DNA of 44,753 bases. Origin: Bradyrhizobium huanghuaihaiense. GTDB lineage: Bacteria > Pseudomonadota > Alphaproteobacteria > Rhizobiales > Xanthobacteraceae. Below the pieces are notes generated by a model, which was not told the origin of the DNA, searched no databases, and was given only the letters and a program-made list of their open reading frames with translations. The position numbers and the translations under genes are program-made. The DNA lies in assembly GCF_007830635.1 (NCBI RefSeq), contig NZ_VLLA01000042.1, positions 1-44,753 of the forward strand, written 5' to 3'. The number at the start of each line of letters is the position of its first letter. Position 1 is the stretch's first letter. Below are positions 16,294 to 24,135 of the stretch, piece after piece.

Positions 16294-17229
16294 ATGCGCA
16301 ATACGCTCGTGTTGTGCTGCGTCGCCGCGTTGTCGGCGATATCAGGAACTGCAAGCGCACAGGACTGGACCAAATCGAAATGGGGGCCGAACGACGAGAT
16401 CGGCGCCGCCAACTACATGACGCCCGAGCTCGTGGTGAAGGCCGCCTCTCTGGTGAAGACCGGCAAGACCTACGCCCTTGGCATTCCCGTCACGCCGCAG
16501 ACGCCCGCCTATCCGCCGCGCACCTTCAAGCTCACCATCGTGCAGCCCGGACAGGCCGGCAGCCCGGGCCTCGGTCCCAACAAGGCGACCTACAATGACG
16601 ACATCCTCGACACCTGGGTCGGCATCGGCAGCCAGCTCGACGGGCTCGGCCATCTCGGCGTCGAGCACGTCTATTACAACGGCAACAAGCTCGCCGATTT
16701 CGCCGATCCGAACGGATTGAAGAAGCTCGGCATCGAGAAGGTGCCGCCGATGGTCACCCGCGGGGTGCTGCTCGACATGGCCGCCTATTTCAAGACCGAC
16801 GTGGTGAAGGAAGGCACCGCCTTCAACGTCAAGGAGATCGAGGAAGCCGCCAAGCAGCAGAACGTGGAGATCCGCCAGGGCGACGTCGTCATCTTCCACA
16901 CCGGCTGGCTCAGCCTGATCGGCAAGGATGACAAGCGCTACTCGGCCGGCGAGCCCGGTCTTGGCGTCGAGGGCGCAAAGTACCTGACCGGCAAGGGCGT
17001 CGTCGCTGTTGGCGCCGACACCTGGGCGCTCGAGGTGCTGCCGTTCGAGTCCAAGAACGTGTTCGAGGTGCACCAGATCCTGCTCGCGATGAACGGGACC
17101 TACATCCTCGAGAACATGGACACCGCTGCGCTCGCCCGGGACAAGGGCTATGAATTCCTGTTCGTGCTCGGACAGCCGCGCTGGACCGGCGGTGTGCAGG
17201 CGATGATCAACCCGATCGCGATCCGCTGA
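16294..17229 (+). CDS. exported cyclase-family (kynurenine formamidase-like) protein
   Basis: A 311-residue protein of the cyclase/KynB-like hydrolase family with a signal peptide (MRNTLVLCCVAALSAISGTA, cleavage near SAQ), hence periplasmic. Later marks include WGPNDEIGAANYMTPE, GDVVIFHTGWL and GVVAVGADTWALEV. The family's metal motif HxGTHxDxxxH is altered to GIGSQLDGLGH: the first His and the GTH His are replaced, only the Asp and last His remain. Such forms exist in a subgroup of the family as I remember it, and their reaction is unclear. Start: ATG at 16294 with GGGAGG upstream, rather than the ATG at 16237. Monocistronic. Confidence 0.88.
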   Translation: MRNTLVLCCVAALSAISGTASAQDWTKSKWGPNDEIGAANYMTPELVVKAASLVKTGKTYALGIPVTPQTPAYPPRTFKLTIVQPGQAGSPGLGPNKATYNDDILDTWVGIGSQLDGLGHLGVEHVYYNGNKLADFADPNGLKKLGIEKVPPMVTRGVLLDMAAYFKTDVVKEGTAFNVKEIEEAAKQQNVEIRQGDVVIFHTGWLSLIGKDDKRYSAGEPGLGVEGAKYLTGKGVVAVGADTWALEVLPFESKNVFEVHQILLAMNGTYILENMDTAALARDKGYEFLFVLGQPRWTGGVQAMINPIAIR

Positions 17230-17236
17230 TCTGATA

Positions 17237-17279
17237 CCGGGCGAGGAGCCGCCTGCCGCCCGGCGGGCCCCTCGCCCGG
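17237..17279. terminator. convergent hairpin between two genes
   Basis: A perfect 10-bp stem (17237-17246 with 17270-17279, CCGGGCGAGG/CCTCGCCCGG) with a further GC-rich inner pairing. It fills the gap between the convergent cyclase and small membrane protein genes. It lacks a T-run, so it may act as a roadblock hairpin or with Rho. Confidence 0.6.
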
Positions 17280-17280
17280 C

Positions 17281-17499
17281 CTATCTCTGCGGCGTGAGTT
17301 GCCACCGCCGCAATGCAACCACGGCCCAGATCGCCTCGACGAGGCCGAACGGCCAGGCGCCCTGGAGGAAGCCGTAGGCCGAGCCGAGCGCGCAGGACGC
17401 CGCGAACAGCAGCACGAACCAGTGGCTGCGGCCCTCCAGGGCATAGCAGACCAGCATCGCCGTCACGGCAAATAGGCCGAATAGTGTCAGTGCATCCAT
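17281..17499 (-). CDS. small membrane protein, 72 aa
   Basis: A 72-residue hydrophobic protein, MDALTLFGLFAVTAMLVCYA..., with two or three probable membrane helices (residues about 3-20, 28-45 and 48-62) and a short basic end (RRWQLTPQR). No functional motif. Composition and codon use look genuine, and I remember close relatives in Bradyrhizobium genomes. It is 47 bp from the divergent ruvX start, so the two genes share a promoter region. Confidence 0.72.
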   Translation of the reverse strand: MDALTLFGLFAVTAMLVCYALEGRSHWFVLLFAASCALGSAYGFLQGAWPFGLVEAIWAVVALRRWQLTPQR

Positions 17500-17546
17500 C
17501 GTCGAGGGTTCACTCCGCAGCGCGACGCGTGATATGCGCTAGATCC

Positions 17547-18026
17547 ATGCCGGCTCTTATCCTGCCTCTCGTCGATGCTGCAACCCACTGGCCCGAACGC
17601 GGTGCGCTGGTCGGGCTTGATTTGGGTACCAAGACCATTGGCGTCGCCGTGTCCGACCCGGACCGGCGGCTCGCCACCGGCGTCGAGACGATCCAGCGCA
17701 AGCAGTTCAAGCAGGACGCCGCCCGGCTGCTCGCGATCGCGGCCGAGCGCAAGGCGGCCGGCTTCGTGCTCGGCCTGCCCATCAACATGGACGGCAGTGA
17801 GGGCCCGCGCGCGCAATCCACCCGCGCCTTCGCCCGCAACCTCGCCGGCCTCACCGCGCTCCCGATCGGCCTCTGGGACGAGCGCCTGTCGACCGCGGCC
17901 GTCGAACGCGAGCTGATCGGCATGGACGTCAGCCGCGCCAAGCGCGCCGAGGTGATCGACGAGCACGCCGCGATCTTCATCCTGCAGGGCGCGCTCGACC
18001 GGCTCGCCAATCTCCGCACCGGCTGA
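17547..18026 (+). CDS. ruvX: RuvX/YqgF family resolvase-like nuclease
   Basis: A 159-residue RNase H-fold protein of the YqgF/RuvX family, which trims the 5' end of pre-16S rRNA and has also been considered a Holliday-junction resolvase. Marks: GLDLGTKTIGVAVSDPDRR (first acidic motif), LGLPINMDGSEGPRAQSTR, LWDERLSTAAVE and the final DEHAAIFILQGALD, the last catalytic Asp being in this block. Start at ATG 17547 (MPALILPLVD); the frame upstream to 17313 is antisense to the small membrane gene. The AEC transporter follows 4 bp after its stop, so they are co-transcribed. Confidence 0.95.
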   Translation: MPALILPLVDAATHWPERGALVGLDLGTKTIGVAVSDPDRRLATGVETIQRKQFKQDAARLLAIAAERKAAGFVLGLPINMDGSEGPRAQSTRAFARNLAGLTALPIGLWDERLSTAAVERELIGMDVSRAKRAEVIDEHAAIFILQGALDRLANLRTG

Positions 18027-18030
18027 TCCC

Positions 18031-18954
18031 ATGACTGTGGTGATCGCGGCGCTGCTGCCGGTCTTCGTCCTCATCGTGCTCGGCGTCGTGCTCAGGCACA
18101 GCCTGATGCGGCTGGACACACAATGGCACGGACTGGAGCGGCTGACCTATTTCGTGCTGTTCCCGATGCTGCTGATCCAGACGCTGGTGAAGGCGGACCT
18201 CACCAAGGTGCCGGTCGCCGGCGTCGGCGGCGCGCTGCTGCTGTCGGCACTGGCGATGTCGCTGCTCTGCCTCGCGCTGCGCCCCGCGCTGTCGCGGCTC
18301 GATATCGACGGCCCCGCTTTCACCTCGATCTTCCAGGGCGCGACGCGCTGGCAGACCTATGTCGCGCTGTCCGTCTCCGCCAATTTGTATGGCGATGTCG
18401 GGCTGGCGCTCGCCTCCGTGGCGATGGTCGCAATCATCCCGCTGGTCAACGTCTTCAGCGTCGCGGTGCTCGCGCACTATGCCTCGCCCGAGAAGCAGTC
18501 CGCCCGCGCCATCGTCATGACGGTGATCCGCAATCCGCTGATCTGGGCCTGCGCCATCGGGCTTCTCATCAACGTGGTCCATCTGCCGCTGCCAAAGATC
18601 TGGCACGAGGTCGCGGACGCGCTCGGACGCTCCTCGCTCGCCATCGGCCTGCTCGTCACCGGCGCCGGCCTGCAGCTCAAGGGACTGCTCCGCCCGAGCG
18701 TGGGCGCGACGATCGGTGTGGCGTTCAAGCTGGCGCTGATGCCCGTGCTCGCACTCGCGCTGGCCGCCTGGTTCGGGCTGTCAGGCACCAACCTTGCGAT
18801 CGTCGCGATCTGCGCGGCGGTGCCGACCTCGCCCAGCGCCTATGTGCTGGCCCGCCAGATGGGCGGGGATGCGCCGCTGCTGGCGCAGATCATCACGCTG
18901 CAGACGATTTTGGCCGCGATCACGATGCCGATCGCGATCGCACTGGTGGCGTGA
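18031..18954 (+). CDS. AEC-family (auxin efflux carrier-like) transporter
   Basis: A 307-residue inner-membrane protein of the AEC/BART transporter group with about ten hydrophobic helices in two five-helix halves (for example VIAALLPVFVLIVLGVVLRH at the start, AITMPIAIALVA at the end). Characteristic parts are GLERLTYFVLFPMLLIQTLV and AAVPTSPSAYVLARQMGGD. Members carry malate, malonate or other organic acids; the substrate here cannot be predicted. Begins 4 bp after ruvX. Confidence 0.92.
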   Translation: MTVVIAALLPVFVLIVLGVVLRHSLMRLDTQWHGLERLTYFVLFPMLLIQTLVKADLTKVPVAGVGGALLLSALAMSLLCLALRPALSRLDIDGPAFTSIFQGATRWQTYVALSVSANLYGDVGLALASVAMVAIIPLVNVFSVAVLAHYASPEKQSARAIVMTVIRNPLIWACAIGLLINVVHLPLPKIWHEVADALGRSSLAIGLLVTGAGLQLKGLLRPSVGATIGVAFKLALMPVLALALAAWFGLSGTNLAIVAICAAVPTSPSAYVLARQMGGDAPLLAQIITLQTILAAITMPIAIALVA

Positions 18955-18957
18955 GCG

Positions 18958-19728
18958 CTAGACGTAGGCCCCGCCGGTGAAGAAAATGATGATGTTGACC
19001 GCCGAGTGCATCATAACGGTCAGCCAAGTCGAATTGCTGCGCCAGCGAATATATCCAAGAAGGAGTCCCCCGACGAAGACCGAAGCCAGCCCCAGCCAAC
19101 TATATTGATTGTGGAGCATCGCCCATGCCGCAGCCGTCAGCGCGATTGCTCCCCGCGAGTGCAGGAATGATTGCGACCAGCCGCGAAAGATAAAGCCACG
19201 GAAGGCAAATTCCTCCGAGATCGGCGCTGCAATACACACGCCCATCAAATAGATCAGCAATCCGTCCGGCGAACTGGCGAAAGAATGGTCGGCGGCGGAC
19301 AAATCCCATCTGCTGAGAATGGGCCAAGCGAAAGACTGTGCCAGGAGGAGGATCGTCGTTAGAACGAGCGCAAGCACCAACTCGCGCATCGTCGGCCAGT
19401 TCAAGGCGAGATAGTCGGTGAACTTTCGGTTGGCCATGCGCGTCGCGATCCAGAACACGGCCACGGTCGCCGGGCAGGCCAGAACAATGGCCAAGCCCAC
19501 CCGAACTTGCGCCAGCGAAAATTGCGCCACGACGTGACGCAGGTCCCACATCGTGTTCAGGGCGAGTTTCAATGTCAGAGTATGAACCGCATAAGCGATC
19601 AGACCAACGAACAAGGTCTCCATGAAATCCCATGTCCTGGGTGACCGAGGCGAACCCAGGACTGACGGGAGATTGGGGAGCTCTGGCAAAGTGAACAACC
19701 TATCCACGATAATTGGACGAGGTTCCAC
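18958..19728 (-). CDS. CPBP-family intramembrane metalloprotease (first)
   Basis: A 256-residue membrane protein of the CPBP (CAAX protease and bacteriocin-processing, Abi) family. Motif 1 is SEEFAFRGFIFRG (Glu172, Glu173, Arg177), motif 2 AMLHNQYSW, motif 3 MMHSAVNIIIFF, all required for the metal-dependent protease. Six to eight helices. The GTG at 19728 is chosen because residues before the first helix (PRTWDF) match the second copy (PRVWKF); an ATG at 19623 is a shorter alternative. By eye its base composition is slightly less GC-rich than its neighbours. Substrate unknown; relatives give bacteriocin immunity or process prenylated or signal-like peptides. Confidence 0.88.
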   Translation of the reverse strand: MEPRPIIVDRLFTLPELPNLPSVLGSPRSPRTWDFMETLFVGLIAYAVHTLTLKLALNTMWDLRHVVAQFSLAQVRVGLAIVLACPATVAVFWIATRMANRKFTDYLALNWPTMRELVLALVLTTILLLAQSFAWPILSRWDLSAADHSFASSPDGLLIYLMGVCIAAPISEEFAFRGFIFRGWSQSFLHSRGAIALTAAAWAMLHNQYSWLGLASVFVGGLLLGYIRWRSNSTWLTVMMHSAVNIIIFFTGGAYV

Positions 19729-19796
19729 CTATCATATAATGCGGGAAGACGACCAGCCGCTTGATGAGCAGCGGCCGTCCGCAGGCGAATTCAGCC

Positions 19797-20588
19797 TTAG
19801 CTCCCCAACCACATCGTCAGCACCACTGCGGTCATGTTGTTCAGCGCATGCAATATGATCGTGAGCCAGAGCGAGCCCGTGCGATGGCGCATGTAGCCGA
19901 ACCACAGGCCGATGGTGAGGACCTCGGCGAGAAAGTAGATGTCGTATTGCAGGTGCACGACGGTCCACACCAGCGACGACAGCAGAATCGCACCGGGCAC
20001 GCGCAAAAAGCTCGCCGACCAGCCGCGAAACAGGAAGCCGCGCGCCAAGACTTCTTCCGACATCGGCGCGGCCACGCTGAAGGCGACCAGCAGCAGGAGC
20101 GCGGCGCCCTTGTCGCGTCCCGATTTCAACAGATCGGTCATGAAGCCCGGCGTCGCCTCGCGGCCGAGCGACCGCGACGCCACCTCCCAGGCCAGCACGA
20201 TCAGGACGAGACCGACCACGCCGAACAGCAGCTGCTTCCACGACGGCCAATAGAGCGCGAGGTAGTCGGCGAACGATGCCTTCTTGATGAGGATGGCGAG
20301 CCACACCGCCGCCAGCGTCGCCGGCAGCCCTGTGATCACCGACAGCGCCAGCGCCTGAGGCTCGTGACCGATCGACTGGAACGAAGCCATGTCGAAGGGA
20401 ACGTCGCGGAGCACCACCAATAGAACGATCGCGCCAACCTGCCCGACGAACATCGCGACAAAGATGAAGAGGCCCCACAGTGCAGTGCCCCAGAACTTCC
20501 AGACGCGCGGCGGCGCAGGCGTCATGACGAGCGGCGGATGATCGGGATTGAGGGAGTCCATCAGGAGGCTTTCGTTGGGAAGACTCAC
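19797..20588 (-). CDS. CPBP-family intramembrane metalloprotease (second)
   Basis: A 263-residue paralogue of the preceding gene, with SEEVLARGFLFRG (Glu178, Glu179, Arg183), VVHLQYDIYF and ILHALNNMTAVV as the three family motifs, and several helices. The GTG start at 20588 overlaps the stop of the acyl-CoA dehydrogenase gene by 4 bp (GTGA), pointing to translational coupling; an ATG at 20561 is the alternative. The two CPBP genes are separated by 68 bp and run in the same direction. The proteins align along their length but differ at many positions, so the duplication is old or the copies were acquired separately. Confidence 0.9.
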   Translation of the reverse strand: MSLPNESLLMDSLNPDHPPLVMTPAPPRVWKFWGTALWGLFIFVAMFVGQVGAIVLLVVLRDVPFDMASFQSIGHEPQALALSVITGLPATLAAVWLAILIKKASFADYLALYWPSWKQLLFGVVGLVLIVLAWEVASRSLGREATPGFMTDLLKSGRDKGAALLLLVAFSVAAPMSEEVLARGFLFRGWSASFLRVPGAILLSSLVWTVVHLQYDIYFLAEVLTIGLWFGYMRHRTGSLWLTIILHALNNMTAVVLTMWLGS

Positions 20589-22228
20589 GGCAGCGCCCGC
20601 TCCAGCAGCGCGCGAACGTCGCTGCTCTCAAGCTCCACCGCGCCATACATGCTGGCATGGGTCGTTGCGAGGCGCGTCGCGGCAAACAGCTCGGCCTGAC
20701 GAGGCGACACGCCATTGAGCGCGGCGGCCGCGGCCAGCAGCGCCAGCTTCTCGACCGCAAGGCGGGCGATGCGTTCGCCATCGGCGCGGCGAAAATTCTT
20801 GCCGATGAACGCGGCCGCCTCGCCTGCGCCCGGCAGGCCCTTGGTCTCGGCCGCAAGCGATTGCAGCACGGCCGTCGCCGCCTCCGGCTCGCGCGCGAGC
20901 GCGCGGAGCACGTCGAGGCACATGACGTTGCCGGACCCTTCCCAGATCGCGTTGACCGGCGACTCCCGGTAGTGGCGCGCCAAAATGCCGTCCTCGACAT
21001 AGCCGTTGCCGCCGAGGCACTCCATCGCCTCATAGAGAAATGCCGGCGCGCTCTTGCACGTCCAGTATTTGATCGCGGGCGTGAGAAGCCGCATGTAGGC
21101 GGCTTCCGACGCATCGTGCGGGGTCCGGTCGAAGGCGCGGCAGAGCCGCATCACCAGCGCGACGCTTGCTTCCACATGCAGCGCCATGTCCGACAGCACG
21201 GCCTGCATCAAGGGCTGATCGGCAAGATGTTTCTGGAACACGCTGCGGTGCCGGGCGTGATGCAGCGCATGGGCGAGGCCCGAACGCATCAATCCGACCG
21301 AGGCGATGGCGCAATCCTGCCGCGTCAGCTGCACCATCTGGATGATGGTGCGGATGCCCTTGCCCTCTTCGCCGACCGCACGCGCATAGGCGCCGACGAA
21401 CTCGACTTCAGAGGAGGCATTGGAGCGGTTGCCGAGCTTGTCCTTCAGCCGCTGGAACTGGATCGCATTGACCGAACCGTCAGGCGCAAAGCGCGGCATG
21501 AAGAAACAGGTCAGCCCGCTATCGGCCTGCGCCAGCACCAGGAACGCATCGCACATCGGCGCCGACATGAACCATTTGTGGCCGGTGATGCGATAGGCAT
21601 CGCCGTCGCGCACCGCGCGCGTCATGTTGGAGCGGACGTCGGTGCCGCCCTGCTTCTCCGTCATGCCCATGCCGAGCGTCATGCCGCGCTTGTCCCACCA
21701 CGGCGCGAAGGCGGGATCGTAGCTTCTGGTCGACAGCACCGGCATCACGCGCGCCAGCAGATCCGGCTGCATCGCGAGCGCTGCGACGGAGGCGCGCGTC
21801 ATCGTGATCGGGCAGAGATGGCCGGTCTCGACCTGCGCGGCGATGTAGAACCTTGCGGCCCGGATGACCTCGGCGGCATCGCCTGCAGGTCTTCCGTCCG
21901 CCGTCCAGGTCGAATTGTGCACGCCGGCATGCGCACTGTGCGCCATCAGCTCGTGATAGGCCGGATGAAACTCGACCTGGTCGCGCCGGTTGCCTTTTGC
22001 ATCAAAGGTCCGCAGCTTCGGCGTGTTCTCGTTCGCCACGCGGCCGCGATCGGCCATCGCGGCGGAGCCCCAATGCCTGCCGAACTCCGACAACTCCCGC
22101 TCCGCCGCCGCACCGCCATTGGCCTTGACCGCATCGACCAGCGGCCGGTCCACGGCAAACAGATCGACGTCCTCGAATGGCGGCGACTGATTGAAGACCT
22201 CGTGGGTCGAAAATGCGGGCTGGGTCAT
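20585..22228 (-). CDS. AidB-like acyl-CoA dehydrogenase
   Basis: A 547-residue flavoprotein of the acyl-CoA dehydrogenase superfamily, AidB branch. It has the long N-terminal extension of AidB (STHEVFNQSPPFEDVDLFAV), the FAD-binding TLGMGMTEKQGGTDVRSNMT, the GHKWFMSAPMCDAFLVLAQA strand, the KDKLGNRSNASSEVEF segment and CLGGNGYVEDGILARHYRE with the SPVNAIWEGSGNVM block. In E. coli AidB is induced by alkylating agents and binds DNA; its enzymatic substrate is not settled. Upstream control cannot be seen. Coupled with the second CPBP protease gene by overlap. Confidence 0.95.
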   Translation of the reverse strand: MTQPAFSTHEVFNQSPPFEDVDLFAVDRPLVDAVKANGGAAAERELSEFGRHWGSAAMADRGRVANENTPKLRTFDAKGNRRDQVEFHPAYHELMAHSAHAGVHNSTWTADGRPAGDAAEVIRAARFYIAAQVETGHLCPITMTRASVAALAMQPDLLARVMPVLSTRSYDPAFAPWWDKRGMTLGMGMTEKQGGTDVRSNMTRAVRDGDAYRITGHKWFMSAPMCDAFLVLAQADSGLTCFFMPRFAPDGSVNAIQFQRLKDKLGNRSNASSEVEFVGAYARAVGEEGKGIRTIIQMVQLTRQDCAIASVGLMRSGLAHALHHARHRSVFQKHLADQPLMQAVLSDMALHVEASVALVMRLCRAFDRTPHDASEAAYMRLLTPAIKYWTCKSAPAFLYEAMECLGGNGYVEDGILARHYRESPVNAIWEGSGNVMCLDVLRALAREPEAATAVLQSLAAETKGLPGAGEAAAFIGKNFRRADGERIARLAVEKLALLAAAAALNGVSPRQAELFAATRLATTHASMYGAVELESSDVRALLERALP

Positions 22229-22248
22229 CTTGCGTCCTCGGCGCGGAA

Positions 22249-23007
22249 TCAGCTCCGGCGCGGCTGGATCGGGAAATCATAGGCCGCCCCGCCCGCCCCC
22301 GGCAGGGAAAAGTGCCACCACTCCTTCGAATAGTTCACAAAGCCTTGCCTGGCCATCGCAGCCACCAGCCGCCTGCGCCAGGCCCGCTGCTCAGGATTGA
22401 TCGACGGTGCCGCGGTATGGCCCCTGGCGTCGGTACAGTCGTAGCCGGTGCCCATGTCGACGCTGCCTTCCGGCGCCCGCGCCTCGACCGGCGCCGTGCA
22501 ATCGGCGTAGGTCTTGGTCGGGTCATATTTGCCGGAATTGTCGGCCTTGAGATCGACCAGCGTGAGGTCGAGCGCCGCACCGGTGGAATGCTGCGAGCGG
22601 CTCGCGATGTACCCGAGACGAAACAGCTCGCTCTTCGGTATCTTTGGATTGTAGCGCCGCTCGGCGGCGGTCTCGCGGCCGTTCTGCGACCACTTGACCA
22701 TGTCGAGCGAGGCCCGCGCCGGCCGGTAGCAGTCGAACATCTTGAGCGACAGGTTTTGCGCCGTCAGCTCCTCTTGCACCGCCTTCAGCCGCAGCCCCAC
22801 CTCCCGTTTCACCACGCACTCGCCGGCGCCGTAGCCGGCGAGCGGACGGCCGACGAAATTGTTCGGCGTGGCGTAGCGGACGTCCTGAATGATGGTGGGA
22901 TCGATGTCGCGCAGATAGACGAAGCCGCCGGGGAGCGACTGGGCGGACGCGGATGAGATGGACGTGATTGCTAAAAGTGCGATCAAAATCGATTTGATGG
23001 AGCGCAT
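22249..23007 (-). CDS. exported D-alanyl-D-alanine dipeptidase, VanX type (M15)
   Basis: A 252-residue zinc metallopeptidase of family M15D. A signal peptide (MRSIKSILIALLAITSISSA) sends it to the periplasm. Active-site marks: Arg95 in DCYRPAR, SRSQHSTGAALDLTL with zinc ligands His140 and Asp147, and KEWWHFS with Glu229 as base and His232 as third ligand. The family splits D-Ala-D-Ala from peptidoglycan recycling; in an alphaproteobacterium this is more likely salvage of wall material than vancomycin resistance. It is 20 bp beyond the AidB gene on the same strand, probably a separate unit. Confidence 0.94.
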   Translation of the reverse strand: MRSIKSILIALLAITSISSASAQSLPGGFVYLRDIDPTIIQDVRYATPNNFVGRPLAGYGAGECVVKREVGLRLKAVQEELTAQNLSLKMFDCYRPARASLDMVKWSQNGRETAAERRYNPKIPKSELFRLGYIASRSQHSTGAALDLTLVDLKADNSGKYDPTKTYADCTAPVEARAPEGSVDMGTGYDCTDARGHTAAPSINPEQRAWRRRLVAAMARQGFVNYSKEWWHFSLPGAGGAAYDFPIQPRRS

Positions 23008-23020
23008 CTAAACTTCCCTG

Positions 23021-23099
23021 TCATTCCGGGGCGATGCGAAGGATCGAACCCGGAATCTCGCGATTCCGGGTCTGGCGCTCGCGCGCCATCCCGGAATGA
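23021..23099. repeat. intergenic palindromic repeat, CATTCCGGG type
   Basis: Outer arms TCATTCCGGG (23021-23030) and CCCGGAATGA (23090-23099) form a perfect inverted pair, and inside it CCCGGAATC/GATTCCGGG (23049-23057 with 23062-23070) forms a second hairpin. It lies in the gap between the VanX-type gene and pyrB. A half copy with TCATTCC/GGAATGA is at 42241-42275. I remember this type as very frequent in Bradyrhizobium. Confidence 0.85.
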
Positions 23100-23187
23100 C
23101 GGTGTACCAGACTCCTCGGGGGATAACTCCCCGCCCCGGCATTGGCCCTTGCCCCTCCAGCCATCCCCGCCTATAGCTCTCGTTTTA

Positions 23188-24135
23188 ATGACATCGAAAT
23201 CGACCTTCGTCCTCGGCCACCGGCATTTGCTGGGCATCGAGGGCCTTTCCGCGGCCGACATCAGCGGCCTCCTCGACCTGTCCGAAGAATATGTCGAGCT
23301 CAACCGCCAGGTTGACAAGAAGCGCACCGTCCTGCGTGGACGGACGCAAGTAAACCTCTTCTTCGAGGCCTCCACCCGGACCCAGTCCTCGTTCGAGCTC
23401 GCCGGCAAGCGCCTAGGCGCCGACGTCATGAACATGTCGGTCGCTTCCTCGTCCATCAAGAAGGGCGAGACGCTGATCGACACCGCGATGACGCTCAACG
23501 CGATGCACCCGGACATCCTGGTGATGCGCCATCACGCCTCCGGCGCAGTGGAACTCCTGGCCCGCAAGGTTGACGGTTCCGTGATCAACGCCGGCGACGG
23601 CGCGCATGAGCATCCCACCCAGGCGCTGCTCGACGCGCTCACCATTCGCCGCAACAAGGGCCGCATCGAGGGGCTCGTGGTCGCGATCTGCGGCGACGTG
23701 CTGCATTCGCGCGTCGCCCGCTCCAACATCATCCTGCTCAACACCATGGGCGCCCGCGTCCGCGTCGTCGGCCCCTCCACGCTGCTGCCGCCCGGCATCG
23801 AGCGGATGGGCGTCGAGGTCGCGCGCGACATGCGCGAGGGTCTCAACGGCGCCGACATCGTCATGATGCTGCGGCTGCAGCGCGAGCGGATGAACGGCTC
23901 CTTCGTGCCGTCGACCTCCGAGTATTTCAACTATTTCGGGCTCGACCAGAAGAAGCTCGCCTACGCCAAGCCGGACGCCCTCGTCATGCATCCCGGCCCG
24001 ATGAACCGCGGCGTCGAGATCGACACGGCGGTCGCCGACGGCGCGCAGTCCCTGATCCGCGAACAGGTGGAGATGGGCGTCGCCGTGCGCATGGCGGTGC
24101 TGGAAGCGCTCGCCCGTAACCTGCCGAACGCGTGA
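23188..24135 (+). CDS. pyrB: aspartate carbamoyltransferase catalytic subunit
   Basis: The 315-residue PyrB, which joins carbamoyl phosphate and L-aspartate in the second step of pyrimidine synthesis. The carbamoyl-phosphate loop is FFEASTRTQSSFELAGKRLG, with the catalytic lysine region SSSIKKGETLIDT, MRHHASGAVELL, the DGAHEHPTQALLD histidine block, and VMHPGPMNRGVEI at the end. Length is normal. ATG 23188 (MTSKSTFVLGHRHLLGIEGL) chosen over an upstream in-frame codon. Its TGA overlaps the following gene's ATG by 4 bp, so PyrB and PyrC' are made together, as expected for the dodecameric enzyme type. Confidence 0.97.
   Translation: MTSKSTFVLGHRHLLGIEGLSAADISGLLDLSEEYVELNRQVDKKRTVLRGRTQVNLFFEASTRTQSSFELAGKRLGADVMNMSVASSSIKKGETLIDTAMTLNAMHPDILVMRHHASGAVELLARKVDGSVINAGDGAHEHPTQALLDALTIRRNKGRIEGLVVAICGDVLHSRVARSNIILLNTMGARVRVVGPSTLLPPGIERMGVEVARDMREGLNGADIVMMLRLQRERMNGSFVPSTSEYFNYFGLDQKKLAYAKPDALVMHPGPMNRGVEIDTAVADGAQSLIREQVEMGVAVRMAVLEALARNLPNA

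Noticed and set aside
22249..23007. Vancomycin resistance gene
   Set aside because: VanX-like, but no vanH, vanA or vanRS genes are nearby; a peptidoglycan salvage role fits better.
23100..23187. Riboswitch or attenuator before pyrB
   Set aside because: No leader peptide or alternative hairpins that I can pair; only the dispersed repeat upstream.
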